The notes beneath the pieces were generated by a model. It was not told the origin of the DNA. It searched no databases and saw only the letters and a program-made list of their open reading frames with translations. 64,000 nt of DNA from Paenibacillus selenitireducens. GTDB taxonomy: Bacteria > Bacillota > Bacilli > Paenibacillales > Paenibacillaceae. Where the stretch lies: assembly GCF_002021565.1 (NCBI RefSeq), contig NZ_MSZX01000009.1, positions 62,717 through 126,716 on the forward strand. Reading direction: 5' to 3'. Positions within the stretch are counted from its first letter, which is position 1; each line of letters begins with the position of its first letter. The position numbers and the translations under genes were made by a program. This document shows, one piece after another, positions 25,430 to 34,982 of the stretch.

Positions 25430-27184
25430 CTATGCTCTCTTGGTTCCTTCGCTAGATCCACCCTTGATTCTCCATCCCCCAAGTCTCTGCTGCTCTAGCC
25501 ACAATCTGTGGTATAAACCATTTTGGGTTACTAGCTCAACATGTCTGCCAACTTCGATGATTTTACCTTTGTCTACAACTAGAATCCGATCAGCTGATTG
25601 AATGGTTTTAAGACGATGCGCAATCACTAACACGGTTTTGTTTTGAGCTAATTTATTGATGGCTCTTTGCAGATACACTTCGTTTTCTGGATCAAGCGAA
25701 GCTGTTGCTTCATCTAGCACGACGATCGGAGCATTTTTGAGCATGGCCCGTGCAATGGCAATACGCTGCCTCTCTCCGCCAGAAAGTGCTGCTCCACCTT
25801 CCCCGGCAACGGTATCATACCCTTGCGGTAATCTGATGATGAATTCATGACAATGGGCTGCTTGGGCTGCTTCAATGACCTCTTCTATCGTAGCATTCGG
25901 TTTGCCCTTTCGAATATTGGCTTCGATCGACTCGTTAAACAAATACGGCTGCTGCTGAACCGTGCTTATCATTGCGAGCAGTTCTTCGCTCTGCATCTCA
26001 CGCACATCGATACCGCCAATCTTCACCGCCCCTCCGTTTATATCCCAAAAACGCGAAATCAAACCGGCAATCGTCGACTTTCCAGCTCCTGAAGGCCCGA
26101 CCAACGCAACTAGATTGTTCTCCGGTACCTGAAATTGAATCCCGTTCAAGATCTTTTTGTCTCCATAAGCAAAATCCACGTTTTCTAGCTCGATGTTGAA
26201 CGTGTTGGGTAACCGAGGATGCTTCGGTTCAGGCAGTGCCTCCTGAGCGAAAAGTTCACGAATCCGTTCTCCCGCAGACGCCATAAAACGCATCTGCGTC
26301 AACGCAGTCCCTGCCGAACGTAACGGTTGGTAGAACTTCATGCTAACGGCCAGGAATATAAAGAAGATCGATGTATCAAGGAGACCACCTTCCAGCAAAT
26401 ACGTACCGGTTAACAATAGAACCACAAATCCCAGTTCTAGAATCATGGAGAACAGCATGACGACGGGTGATGTGATGACTTCGACACGAATACTGTCATC
26501 ACGCAGCCGGGCCATTGCTTGATCTAACCGCGTAAACCGCTGGCCCGTCTGATTGTGAGCCTTGATCAGCCGTATTGTCTGAATGTACTCCAACAGCCTA
26601 GACTGTAATGCGGCTGCCGCTGCTTGTCGCTTCATGCTCCGTTTGCCCATAAGATGTTGTGACCAGAATAAGAGCGGTAACGCGAGCGGCACGGAGATAA
26701 TTACCGCTAGAGCCAACCGCCAATCGATGAACAACAGAAATACGGCGCTGACGATGGGTAAGATGATCGAACCGATGACTTGATTAAACAAATGGGTCAA
26801 TATCATTTCCACTTCATCCACATTAGCCAGCAGCGTATGACTGATTTCGCCTTGATCTCGTCGGCTGAAATAACCCATCGGAAGCTTTCGCAAATGCTCG
26901 CCTAGGCGCAGACGGACGTCTTTCATGATGGAAGCGCCATTGCTTTGCGCTTCAATCTGGCCGCGACTAGCCAATAAAGCTTGAAGAGCGAACATTACCA
27001 ATAAGCTTACGGTCCACCATATCATTCGTTGAAGCGAAACTTCTTCCTGGAGCAGAGATGCCAGTACGACGAACAAGAGCCCAGCTGGAGCCGCGTTCAC
27101 GATCATTTCCAGAACGGTATACCAAGTAGCACGGGTTAACATTTTTCCGGATTGCCCTGTAATCGAACGGATCGTCTTAAACAT
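25430..27184 (-). CDS. Half-ABC transporter for siderophore/iron, YbtQ/IrtB-like
   Basis: 584 residues: six membrane helices (about 15-300) and an ATPase with Walker A GPSGAGKST, signature LSGGERQR, Walker B IVVLDEATAS and the H-loop AHRL. It pairs with the upstream gene, whose stop it overlaps by 8 nt. The exporter-fold heterodimers YbtPQ and IrtAB import ferric siderophores. The neighbouring FecB lipoproteins, AraC regulator and Fur boxes support that role here. Confidence 0.85.
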   Translation of the reverse strand: MFKTIRSITGQSGKMLTRATWYTVLEMIVNAAPAGLLFVVLASLLQEEVSLQRMIWWTVSLLVMFALQALLASRGQIEAQSNGASIMKDVRLRLGEHLRKLPMGYFSRRDQGEISHTLLANVDEVEMILTHLFNQVIGSIILPIVSAVFLLFIDWRLALAVIISVPLALPLLFWSQHLMGKRSMKRQAAAAALQSRLLEYIQTIRLIKAHNQTGQRFTRLDQAMARLRDDSIRVEVITSPVVMLFSMILELGFVVLLLTGTYLLEGGLLDTSIFFIFLAVSMKFYQPLRSAGTALTQMRFMASAGERIRELFAQEALPEPKHPRLPNTFNIELENVDFAYGDKKILNGIQFQVPENNLVALVGPSGAGKSTIAGLISRFWDINGGAVKIGGIDVREMQSEELLAMISTVQQQPYLFNESIEANIRKGKPNATIEEVIEAAQAAHCHEFIIRLPQGYDTVAGEGGAALSGGERQRIAIARAMLKNAPIVVLDEATASLDPENEVYLQRAINKLAQNKTVLVIAHRLKTIQSADRILVVDKGKIIEVGRHVELVTQNGLYHRLWLEQQRLGGWRIKGGSSEGTKRA

Positions 27185-28943
27185 GGGATTCCTCCTTTCC
27201 TGTCAACGACCACTCTCCGGCATCTCGATGCGCCTTCCACATGCTGCTGTACAAAGGACAATCCTGAATCAGCTCCTCATGTGTTCCCGTTCCAGCGATA
27301 TAGCCATTATCAAAGACAACGATATGATCTGCATCGGCAATCGTGGAAAGGCGATGTGCAATAACGACGACTGTCTTTCCTTCCAACAGACTGCTTAACG
27401 CATCTTGTATTTTCGACTCGTTCTCAGCATCAGCGAACGCAAATGCTTCATCAAGAATCAGGATGGGGGCATTTTTGAGAATAGCGCGTGCAATCGCAAG
27501 ACGCTGCCGTTCCCCTCCGCTAAGGGGAACTCCGCCTTCACCGATCAGCGTGTCGTAGCCGTTAGGCAGACCGGTAATAAACTCATGCGCTTGAGCTGCT
27601 TGTGCAGCTTGAATCAAATCGGCAGCGTCAGCATCCGTCCTACCCATACGTAAGTTAGCAGATACCGTGTCGCTGATCACGGGTACATCCTGAAATACGA
27701 ATGACACCAGATTCATGAGTTGTTCCGGTGCCATGGAACGAATATTCATACCGCCAATTCGAATCTCTCCTTGACGAGGGTCGAAGAACCGTGCGATTAA
27801 CTGTGCGGCGGTAGATTTTCCCGCTCCAGATGGACCGACAAAAGCCGTTACCTTGCCGTGCTGGGCAGTCATGTCTATTCCTTTCAGCACTTCGCGATGA
27901 CCATAAGAGAAATGAACTTTGCGGAAATCAATATCCAAATGCTGTAAAGGTTGCATCATAGAAAGCCCAGTTACACTTTGCTCTTCTTCGTTTAGTACCG
28001 CTTCAATGCGGCGAACACTCTCCAAATTGTTCTGCATCATATGACTTAGCGTTGAAATCTGCCTTAATGGTGCCGTTAACCCAACACCAAGCATGAGGAA
28101 GAGCAGCAAGACGGAGAACGGGATCGCATGCTGATGAAACAGCCAGATGCCTGTGGGCAAAATAAACAACAGCCCTGATTCCAGAAGCAGGAGGAACAAT
28201 ACATACAGTGGTGTCTTTTTGCGGGCGATTTGAGTCCATAAGTCGGCGTAATTCTCAACCGAATCATGATACCGCGCGAAAGAATGCACCGTTTGGTTAA
28301 ATGACTTAATGACGGGCATCGCATGGACAAATTCAACGATGGCCCCGTTCATCTTTTCCGACAAATCATGCATTTGTTTCATATCTTCGCTGCGTTTGCC
28401 TCGTACAGACATCATCCACTGCACAGCAAATGCAGCAGGAATTGGAAGCATCGCGGCAATGGTCAACCGCCAATCCACAGTGAAAAGATACGCCGCTGTA
28501 AGCAGCGGCGCTACGATCGAAGCAGTAAGATCAGGTAAATGATGGGCGATAAATGACTCGATGCGCTCAACATCCTCTGCAATGATCTTTTTAAGTTTAC
28601 CGGAATGCTGTACACTGAAAAATCCTAGTGGTAACTTTCCCAGCTTATCGATTAATCGGGCACGCAAATCATACAACACATGAAATGCTGCAGCATGCGC
28701 CAACATGGTAGATATCCCCATCAGCGAAAATCGAAGCAAAATTGTGAACATGGCCATCCATATCCACTTGCGAACTGTCGTAAAATCAACAGGCTGATGA
28801 AGCAGGATCTCGGCGATTTGATACACAAAGATAAACGGAAGCAATGAGCATAATGCACTGATCGCAGAGCTGGTGCAGGATAGTAACAGTTTCCATCGAT
28901 GTTTGCCAGCTAAACGAAGTAAAAATCGAAATGAGGTGGACAC
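27177..28943 (-). CDS. Half-ABC transporter for siderophore/iron, YbtP/IrtA-like
   Basis: 588 residues with six membrane helices, Walker A GPSGAGKST, signature LSGGERQR and Walker B ILILDEAFA, the last Ala-Phe replacing the more common Ala-Thr. Forms a heterodimer with the following gene (8-nt overlap). Preceded by a FecB-like lipoprotein gene 40 nt upstream on the same strand, so all three are probably one transcript under the Fur-like site near 30027. Function inferred from context; a drug exporter cannot be excluded from the protein alone. Confidence 0.85.
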   Translation of the reverse strand: MSTSFRFLLRLAGKHRWKLLLSCTSSAISALCSLLPFIFVYQIAEILLHQPVDFTTVRKWIWMAMFTILLRFSLMGISTMLAHAAAFHVLYDLRARLIDKLGKLPLGFFSVQHSGKLKKIIAEDVERIESFIAHHLPDLTASIVAPLLTAAYLFTVDWRLTIAAMLPIPAAFAVQWMMSVRGKRSEDMKQMHDLSEKMNGAIVEFVHAMPVIKSFNQTVHSFARYHDSVENYADLWTQIARKKTPLYVLFLLLLESGLLFILPTGIWLFHQHAIPFSVLLLFLMLGVGLTAPLRQISTLSHMMQNNLESVRRIEAVLNEEEQSVTGLSMMQPLQHLDIDFRKVHFSYGHREVLKGIDMTAQHGKVTAFVGPSGAGKSTAAQLIARFFDPRQGEIRIGGMNIRSMAPEQLMNLVSFVFQDVPVISDTVSANLRMGRTDADAADLIQAAQAAQAHEFITGLPNGYDTLIGEGGVPLSGGERQRLAIARAILKNAPILILDEAFAFADAENESKIQDALSSLLEGKTVVVIAHRLSTIADADHIVVFDNGYIAGTGTHEELIQDCPLYSSMWKAHRDAGEWSLTGKEESHV

Positions 28944-28983
28944 AGGGAAATCCTCCTTTCTTATTGTATTGGGCGACGGTAGG

Positions 28984-29952
28984 CTACTTCCCTAGCGCTT
29001 TCATAATTTCTTCGATCCCATCAATCTTGGCGAGTGCCATAGGACCCGGAAGGGATGGATCCTTGAGTTCGTAAACATGATTATTTTTCACGGCATTCAG
29101 GCTGTTCCACACCTTGCTGTTCTCCAAAGCCTTCTTGACGCCTCCCTCAATCGGGTATTGCCAGTTATTAATGATGAACAGGTGATCCGGATTTAATGAA
29201 ACCAGACTTTCAAGTGATAATGGCCCGTCTTCAATGGTGCCTACCACTTGCTTCAGTCCAAGCCCTTTATAGAATGGATCGAATCTGCCGTCTTTCCACG
29301 TAATAAACTGATCCTTGCCGCTGTACATCGCGAACAATACGGATTCGTCACTACGATATGCCAATTTCTGTTTATACGCTTTAGATTTGCGATCAAAATC
29401 AGCAAGCACATTCTTCGCTGTCACTTCTTTACCAATCACTTCCGCGATTTGCTGCAATGTCTCTCGCCAATCCCCGGCTTGCGGAAAAATAACGGTAGGA
29501 GCTATTTGGGTTAATCGATCGTATTGATCTTTCATGTCATCGGCTGCGATGATTAAATCCGGTTCTGTCTCCAATAATTTCTCAAGGTTTACCTCCATTC
29601 CGAGATCCATGATTTCTTTCCCCTCGATATGTTTGCTGAGACTTGGAAAATTCCTTTGGATCGTCTCAACGCCTTGAGCAGCCATAGGGTATTCATCCAT
29701 AACGGCTAAATAATCGACGAATGCGATATATGGCGTTGCTATTTTTACGGGACGAGCTTCAATGACGGTCTCGCCTTTTAGATGCGTGATCGTTCTTGGA
29801 AAACCAGAAGAATACTGCTGTTCCTTACCCGCTAATTCTGCAGGCCTGTCCTCCGCTTTGCTGAATGATTCCTTATTTGTTCCTCCGCAACCCATACTGA
29901 TTCCCATCATCGCAACGACGATAAGGAGTGCTAGTAATTTGAATCCCCGCAT
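28984..29952 (-). CDS. FecB/FhuD-type siderophore-binding lipoprotein
   Basis: 322 residues. A lipoprotein signal with GISMGC (lipobox Cys near residue 22) is followed by a type III binding fold (TITHLKGETVIEARPVKIATPYIAFVDYLAVM, EADLIIAADD-like block EPDLIIAADDMK, LNPDHLFIINNW). ATG at 29952 chosen because GAGG sits 6 nt upstream and the signal peptide starts there. It delivers ferric siderophore to the adjacent ABC pair. A 13/15 Fur box match lies about 75 nt upstream. Confidence 0.9.
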   Translation of the reverse strand: MRGFKLLALLIVVAMMGISMGCGGTNKESFSKAEDRPAELAGKEQQYSSGFPRTITHLKGETVIEARPVKIATPYIAFVDYLAVMDEYPMAAQGVETIQRNFPSLSKHIEGKEIMDLGMEVNLEKLLETEPDLIIAADDMKDQYDRLTQIAPTVIFPQAGDWRETLQQIAEVIGKEVTAKNVLADFDRKSKAYKQKLAYRSDESVLFAMYSGKDQFITWKDGRFDPFYKGLGLKQVVGTIEDGPLSLESLVSLNPDHLFIINNWQYPIEGGVKKALENSKVWNSLNAVKNNHVYELKDPSLPGPMALAKIDGIEEIMKALGK

Positions 29953-30026
29953 GATTATCCTCTTCTCTATTGGTTTGTGTAATTGACGTAAATCGTGAAC
30001 TCTCGCATATAACGGCAATATGTAAA

Positions 30027-30041
30027 TGAGATTCATTATCA
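30027..30041. promoter_or_regulatory. Fur box upstream of the first siderophore-binding lipoprotein
   Basis: TGAGATTCATTATCA matches the Bacillus 7-1-7 Fur box TGATAATNATTATCA at all but two specified positions and sits in the promoter region of the lipoprotein/ABC operon. Confidence 0.7.
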
Positions 30042-30129
30042 TTGGAGTAATGATACAATGCCTTAGAAAGAATCTTCTACCAGTAGACGGATTTCTTTGC
30101 TGGTTTACGGGAATCGAAGCAAGAAAAAA

Positions 30130-30147
30130 ACTGCTCCGAAGAGCAGT
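30130..30147 (-). terminator. Terminator after the second binding lipoprotein
   Basis: Stem ACTGCTC-CGAA-GAGCAGT followed by TTTTTTT on the minus strand, 45 nt past the stop at 30192. Confidence 0.8.
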
Positions 30148-30191
30148 CTTTGGGCGGCTATGATCACTAAAATAGAAGGTTGATAGATGGT

Positions 30192-31184
30192 TTATTGTCC
30201 AATGTGTTGCACGATCTGCTCGGAGATTTTCTCCAGGACGTTCTTTTTACCTAATGCAAAGAAAGCTTCGTTGTAATTTTGTCTGCTTGACATTCGGTAT
30301 ACATTCCCTGATTTTACGGCATGAAGACTGCTCCAGATATTACTATTCCTTAGCACATTCTGATCATTATCTGCTAAGAGGAAGACATGATCCGGATTAA
30401 AGTTGGATAGTGCTTCCATATTCGTTACTTTTCCTCCCCAAGCGTCCGGTTCCGGCGTTCCTGGCGTTTGCGGTAATCCGAGGTCATGGAAGATGATATC
30501 CGCAAGTCCTGTTCGGGCATAGATTCGAATTTCTTTGGGCGTGGCTTCGATCACCGCAAAAGTCTCCTGTTGGGTGACATTTGTGATTTGATCATGAATC
30601 TGTTGGGCTCGCTGCTCGTATCCCTTCAACCAATCTTCCATCTCATCTTTTTTATCAAACACCTCCGCTACAAAAGCGAATCGCTCGCGAAAAGCGTTAA
30701 AACCATAAGGAATCATCACGGTTGGCGCAATTTTCGTTAATTGATCATAGATTTTCTCTTGTGTGGGTCCTGCAATAATGAGGTCAGGATCAGCTGCCAT
30801 GATCGCTTCCAAGTTCACATCGGTCTGAAACCAACCGGCAGTGCTGACACCAGGCAGTTCTTTTTTAAGCATGGGTGTCAGCACCATGGGATCTTGCATA
30901 TCGGTATTCCCGGTGAGTATAGGTTTATATCCAAGTACCAGAAGCTCTTCCGTAGAACCGGATATATCCGCGATTCGCGCGGGATGGACAGGGATCTCTA
31001 CATTCCCTTTTGCATCTTTGACCGTACGCATCTGCTTTGAAACCTCTTCGGCAGCACCTGATGCATTAGATTTAGATATTGAAGAAGCTGTGGTTGCCGC
31101 ATTGGGTTGACTCCCGCATCCGAATAACGTCACCATTAGGACGACAGCGATCCCAGCATGCATCATTCTTTTTTTTCTTACCAT
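30192..31184 (-). CDS. Second siderophore/heme-binding lipoprotein (FecB-like)
   Basis: 330 residues with a lipoprotein signal (basic MVRKKRMMHAG, then VTLFGC, lipobox Cys near residue 23), a Ser/Ala-rich linker and a helical-backbone binding fold (VKDAKGNVEIPVHPARIADISG, ADPDLIIAGPT, FNPDHVFLLADND). Separate transcript from the first lipoprotein: it has its own terminator and its own, nearly perfect Fur box about 25 nt upstream of the start. Probably captures a different siderophore for the same transporter or another encoded elsewhere. Confidence 0.88.
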   Translation of the reverse strand: MVRKKRMMHAGIAVVLMVTLFGCGSQPNAATTASSISKSNASGAAEEVSKQMRTVKDAKGNVEIPVHPARIADISGSTEELLVLGYKPILTGNTDMQDPMVLTPMLKKELPGVSTAGWFQTDVNLEAIMAADPDLIIAGPTQEKIYDQLTKIAPTVMIPYGFNAFRERFAFVAEVFDKKDEMEDWLKGYEQRAQQIHDQITNVTQQETFAVIEATPKEIRIYARTGLADIIFHDLGLPQTPGTPEPDAWGGKVTNMEALSNFNPDHVFLLADNDQNVLRNSNIWSSLHAVKSGNVYRMSSRQNYNEAFFALGKKNVLEKISEQIVQHIGQ

Positions 31185-31208
31185 TTTTAACCCTCACCTC
31201 TCTTTTGA

Positions 31209-31223
31209 TGATAATCATTCTCA
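31209..31223. promoter_or_regulatory. Fur box upstream of the second binding lipoprotein
   Basis: TGATAATCATTCTCA: 14 of 15 positions fit the 7-1-7 Fur box. It lies 25-39 nt upstream of the lipoprotein start. Confidence 0.8.
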
Positions 31224-31315
31224 ATCTAACAAGGATGATCATACAATCTACTAGTCTATGAAACTACCAGTTGAAGGAGAGAATAGCGGTTTGACGGATA
31301 TTTATTTCTCATGTG

Positions 31316-32290
31316 CTAGAAGGTTCTTCGTAATTCTGAGGGGTTGATGCCATACTGTTTACGGAAGACTTCGGCGAAGTGACTGAAATTGTTGTAACCT
31401 AACATCATCGATGTTTGGCTGACATTATAGCTTCCGGAATGCAGCATTTCCCAAGCCTTTTCTAGTCGTTTGTTCCTTAGATAGGCAAAAACACTCGTAC
31501 CGAACACTTCTTTAAAACCCATTTTCAACTTGTAATCATTGATTCCTGCAAGCCTAGCCAATTCGATAAGCGACGGTGGGTCTGCCATACGCTGAAGCAT
31601 GATGTCGCGTGCTTTCCAAATGCTATCCCGGTCACTGCGGGTCAAGACCGAACTACGGCGAGTGTAGTCTTGATCGAAGAGAAAAACATCAAAATATGCG
31701 GTTAGAACCTCAAGTGCCTTTCCTTCGGCATACAGTTTCCGCATGGTTGAATGATACGGACAGTTCCTTAGCTGTCTCAATAATTTGAGCGTTTCCGAAA
31801 GGATAGGCGTTCGAAACATCCGAAATTCTCGTGAACCTACTAATCCGGCAAAACTACAAGACCCTGAAACGCCTGCTCCTGCCATCCATGATTCAAATAG
31901 CGGTACCGGAATTCCGATCGAGAGCAAACGGATAGGTTCCGTATCCAAGTAATGAAATTCAGCTTGAAAATCTCGCATGAATTGCAAAGAACAACTATCC
32001 ACCAAGAGTTCGTGACTACAATCAGATACTTGGACTTCCCCTACGCCTTGGAGACAAAAGCTCAACTCAACCATCGATGCTTCGGATTGCACACGGATTG
32101 TTCGATTCCCTGCGAAGCGGTATTCACTTTCCACGATTTCGATCCCGGAGGTTGTAATTAATCGGTCGGCATAACCAACACCTTGAGATGGTGCAAGTTG
32201 CATACGTTCCTTATGCTCCTCCTCGCAACGAGATACAGATAACGCCTTAAAATAGTCATTATAGATCTGATGCATGGATGGCATTTTCAT
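31316..32290 (-). CDS. AraC-family regulator of iron acquisition type
   Basis: 324 residues. An N-terminal sensor without clear cupin motif (about 1-215) is followed by an AraC double HTH (about 220-324, DPPSLIELARLAGINDYKLKMGF, then QYGINPSELRRTF). It resembles PchR/YbtA regulators that bind the ferric siderophore and activate its uptake genes. ATG at 32290 is preceded by TTGGAGT. A Fur-box-like run of TGATAATAATAATCA lies about 90 nt upstream, so iron represses it. Confidence 0.85.
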   Translation of the reverse strand: MKMPSMHQIYNDYFKALSVSRCEEEHKERMQLAPSQGVGYADRLITTSGIEIVESEYRFAGNRTIRVQSEASMVELSFCLQGVGEVQVSDCSHELLVDSCSLQFMRDFQAEFHYLDTEPIRLLSIGIPVPLFESWMAGAGVSGSCSFAGLVGSREFRMFRTPILSETLKLLRQLRNCPYHSTMRKLYAEGKALEVLTAYFDVFLFDQDYTRRSSVLTRSDRDSIWKARDIMLQRMADPPSLIELARLAGINDYKLKMGFKEVFGTSVFAYLRNKRLEKAWEMLHSGSYNVSQTSMMLGYNNFSHFAEVFRKQYGINPSELRRTF

Positions 32291-32375
32291 ACGATACTCC
32301 AAGGAATAGGCGCCCTACATCCTGCATCCAATACATAGTGTTGTAACATGAAGATCACCCTTATTCATGAGATAA

Positions 32376-32397
32376 ATGATAATAATAATCATTTTCA
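32376..32397. promoter_or_regulatory. Fur-box-like repeat upstream of the AraC regulator
   Basis: ATGATAATAATAATCATTTTCA region: overlapping TGATAAT/ATTATCA-type half sites, close to the extended Fur box, upstream of the AraC start. Confidence 0.65.
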
Positions 32398-32530
32398 CTA
32401 TTATATTCGAGACATGAAGTAGGCCGCAACTTGCTTGGAAGCAATCATATGTTGATCCGTGGCAGGATTCTTTGGAATCGTGTCCAATCAATATCTCTAA
32501 TTCGTTTTGTGGATGAAGATAAGTTATGCC

Positions 32531-33820
32531 CTACACACCCGCCACGATTCGTTTGGCTCTTGTCTTCACTTGTTCAATTAGCTCCTCTTCATCGATCGTG
32601 ACCAGTACTCGGTTTCTCATCAGAATTTTTCCATTAACGATCGTGGTATGAACATCCGCACCATTCACGCTATATGCCAGCAGTGCCTCAATATGATGAA
32701 TGGGTTGTAAATGAGGCTTATTCATGTCGATTAGGATGATATCCGCTTGTTTGCCTACTTCTAATGTGCCTACCTGATGTTCTATCCTTAGAAGCTTTGC
32801 ACCTTCCAGCGTAGCCATTCGCAAAGTTTGATCAGCAGGCAATACGGAAGGATCATTCTGATTTAGCTTCTGCAGCCACGTAGCTGCTTTGATCTCTTCG
32901 AACATGTCCAACGTCGTTGCGCTACCTGACCCATCCGTACCTAGCCCAACCGTAATGCCAAGATTCATCATCTCAAATACGGGTGCAATGCCGCATGCAA
33001 GCTTGAGATTACTGACAGGATTATGAGATACGCCACCGCGCATGCCTTGTAAAAGTTCCATGTCTCGTTGCGTTACATGTACACCATGTGCGAGGAGTAC
33101 GTGGCACGCATCAAATAGACCTTGGTTGACTAAATACGCGGTGGGTGTTTGGTGATATCGTTCCGCCATCTTGGCCATTTCTTCTCGCGTTTCCGCTAAA
33201 TGAATATGAATTGGGATAGCCATGTTCTCCGCCAATTGAATGACTTCTTTTAAGGGATCTGGCGGACATGTATAAGGAGCGTGGGGTCCAAACATCGTTG
33301 TGATTCTGCCGTCTGCTGTTCCATGCCATTTCTCGATCAGATCCATGGCCTCTGCGAGCCGCTTTCCCCCATCATCTTCCATGAAAACGAGTCCCCTTGT
33401 GAGAGAGGCACGCATACCAACTTCTTTAACTGCTGAAGCAATTTCACTCATATGAATATACATATCGGCGAATGCCGTCGTTCCAGATTTAATCATCTCG
33501 GCCATAGAGAGTTTAGCGCCCCAATATATATCTTCGGGGGTCATTTGGGCTTCGGCAGGCAGCATCTTTTTCTCTAACCACTCCATGAGTTTCAGGTCGT
33601 CCGAGAATCCTTTGAGTAAGCTCATGGGTGAATGTTGATGTGCATTGATCAAGCCTGGCATCGCAACCATGCCGTTCCCATATAGGACCTCATCGGCAGA
33701 TTCTTGGATCTGGTCCCCGATCTGCTTAATCCGGCTTCCTTCAATCAGAATGTCTCCTTGGAAAGGTGTGGCGTCCGGAACCATCGTTAGAATCGTTACA
33801 TCCTTTATTAGTGTTTTCAT
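32531..33820 (-). CDS. mtaD: Amidohydrolase, MTA/SAH deaminase type
   Basis: 429 residues of the TRZ/ATZ amidohydrolase group. Zinc ligands: H61-x-H63 (INAHQHSPM), HIHLAETREE, HGVHVT, and the final Asp in GLGTDGSGSATTLDMF. The overall pattern is that of 5'-methylthioadenosine/S-adenosylhomocysteine deaminase, which deaminates the adenine of those products. ATG at 33820 follows GAGGAGG at 8 nt. It lies directly downstream of a MerR-methyltransferase fusion; removing SAH would suit a methyltransferase partner. A promoter with a 19-nt spacer around a dyad (33865-33885) lies upstream. Confidence 0.85.
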   Translation of the reverse strand: MKTLIKDVTILTMVPDATPFQGDILIEGSRIKQIGDQIQESADEVLYGNGMVAMPGLINAHQHSPMSLLKGFSDDLKLMEWLEKKMLPAEAQMTPEDIYWGAKLSMAEMIKSGTTAFADMYIHMSEIASAVKEVGMRASLTRGLVFMEDDGGKRLAEAMDLIEKWHGTADGRITTMFGPHAPYTCPPDPLKEVIQLAENMAIPIHIHLAETREEMAKMAERYHQTPTAYLVNQGLFDACHVLLAHGVHVTQRDMELLQGMRGGVSHNPVSNLKLACGIAPVFEMMNLGITVGLGTDGSGSATTLDMFEEIKAATWLQKLNQNDPSVLPADQTLRMATLEGAKLLRIEHQVGTLEVGKQADIILIDMNKPHLQPIHHIEALLAYSVNGADVHTTIVNGKILMRNRVLVTIDEEELIEQVKTRAKRIVAGV

Positions 33821-33864
33821 CAAAAAAACCTCCTCATTACGTTGTGTAATAAGAAGGTTAAACG

Positions 33865-33885
33865 TTGACCTTAGGGAATAGTCAA
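33865..33885. promoter_or_regulatory. Candidate MerR-type operator of the amidohydrolase gene
   Basis: A dyad with arms TTGAC and GTCAA at the outer ends overlaps the end of the MerR gene. On the minus strand TTGACT is separated by 19 nt from TAACCT, the stretched spacing typical of MerR-activated promoters. Its first nine bases (TTGACCTTA, plus strand) also begin the site upstream of the MerR gene. Confidence 0.5.
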
Positions 33886-34955
33886 TAGGATATTTTGATA
33901 GGGACCGCATAGATGAGATGTAGAATCTCATTCATTTGCTGCGTTTTTGTCAAATAGCCATGGTCTTCGAACCAACGGAGCAACATCGAACGGTCAGCAT
34001 AATATTCATGCTCGATTTGGGAGATCATTGGTGTCTTTCCTTCGTGTTCTAATTTCTGATAATACATCCTCTTTGTCTCGTCATTCTCAAACATCAGATC
34101 GGCAATACAAATACGTCCGTGCGGCTTCAACACACGTTGCATTTCTTCAAGCGCTAATATCTTTTGATCACTTGTCAGATGATGCATGGCGTAACTTGTT
34201 ACAATAAAATCAAAGCTGTGGTTCAAGTACGGGATCGCCAGAAAATTGCCCATTTTCGTCTCGAATTCAGGGAACTTTCGTTGACATTGCTTTAACATCT
34301 CCTTGGATTGATCAATACCTGCCATTTCAACGCCATTCTCGAAAAAAAGACTCGCTAAATTACCCGTACCCGTTCCAATATCCAGCCCCTTCTCTCCCTT
34401 ATGAGGATGAACCCATTGATAGATCGTTTGGAGTGCTTGCGTGTAGCTGGGATGTTGATTAAATTCTAGTTCCTGATTGTGAACAAGTTCATCATGAATC
34501 GCGGCTTGCTGATCAAAATCCCAATGATCCCGCCAATTCGAACGCAAATCGTTCAGTGACTTTAAGCCGTTCGTTAATTCGAAGATCTCATCCCATCCAA
34601 GGGGTTGCTGTTTTTTTAAGTGGTCGATCATTCGATCCGTTATTTTTATGTTATGAATGAGCTCAACAAATTGCGTGAACATCATGGAGCGTTGAAGTTC
34701 AAGCGAATAGAGCGCTTCGTTTCTCTCACCCTTATCAATTTCTAACAGCACATTCATAATATCAGCGATAGACATGCCGACTAGTCGCAAAGAAATAATG
34801 GTCTGGAGGCGGCTCGCATCCTCTTCGCTAAACATACGGTAACCATTCGTAGGATGCTTTTGCGGTGTGATCACCCCTTTATTCTCATAGAAGCGAATCG
34901 CTCGGGGAGATATATTCAGTTTTGTTGCCAGTTCGTTGATATGCATGAGTTCCAT
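33882..34955 (-). CDS. MerR regulator fused to a SAM-dependent methyltransferase
   Basis: 357 residues. Residues 4-70 are a MerR winged helix (INELATKLNISPRAIRFYENKGVITPQ), about 80-115 a coiled coil, then a class I methyltransferase with motif I GLDIGTGTGNLA near 190-200, an acidic loop (MAGIDQSKEML), FDFIVTSYAMHHL and LKPHGRICIADLMF. A transcription factor with its own methyltransferase could sense or modify a ligand. ATG at 34955 has AGGAGG at 8 nt. A perfect 5-5-5 dyad at 34983-34997 suggests autoregulation. The downstream gene encodes a likely SAH/MTA deaminase. Confidence 0.88.
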   Translation of the reverse strand: MELMHINELATKLNISPRAIRFYENKGVITPQKHPTNGYRMFSEEDASRLQTIISLRLVGMSIADIMNVLLEIDKGERNEALYSLELQRSMMFTQFVELIHNIKITDRMIDHLKKQQPLGWDEIFELTNGLKSLNDLRSNWRDHWDFDQQAAIHDELVHNQELEFNQHPSYTQALQTIYQWVHPHKGEKGLDIGTGTGNLASLFFENGVEMAGIDQSKEMLKQCQRKFPEFETKMGNFLAIPYLNHSFDFIVTSYAMHHLTSDQKILALEEMQRVLKPHGRICIADLMFENDETKRMYYQKLEHEGKTPMISQIEHEYYADRSMLLRWFEDHGYLTKTQQMNEILHLIYAVPIKISY

Positions 34956-34982
34956 GCAACCCACCTCCTCTGGTTCACTGCA

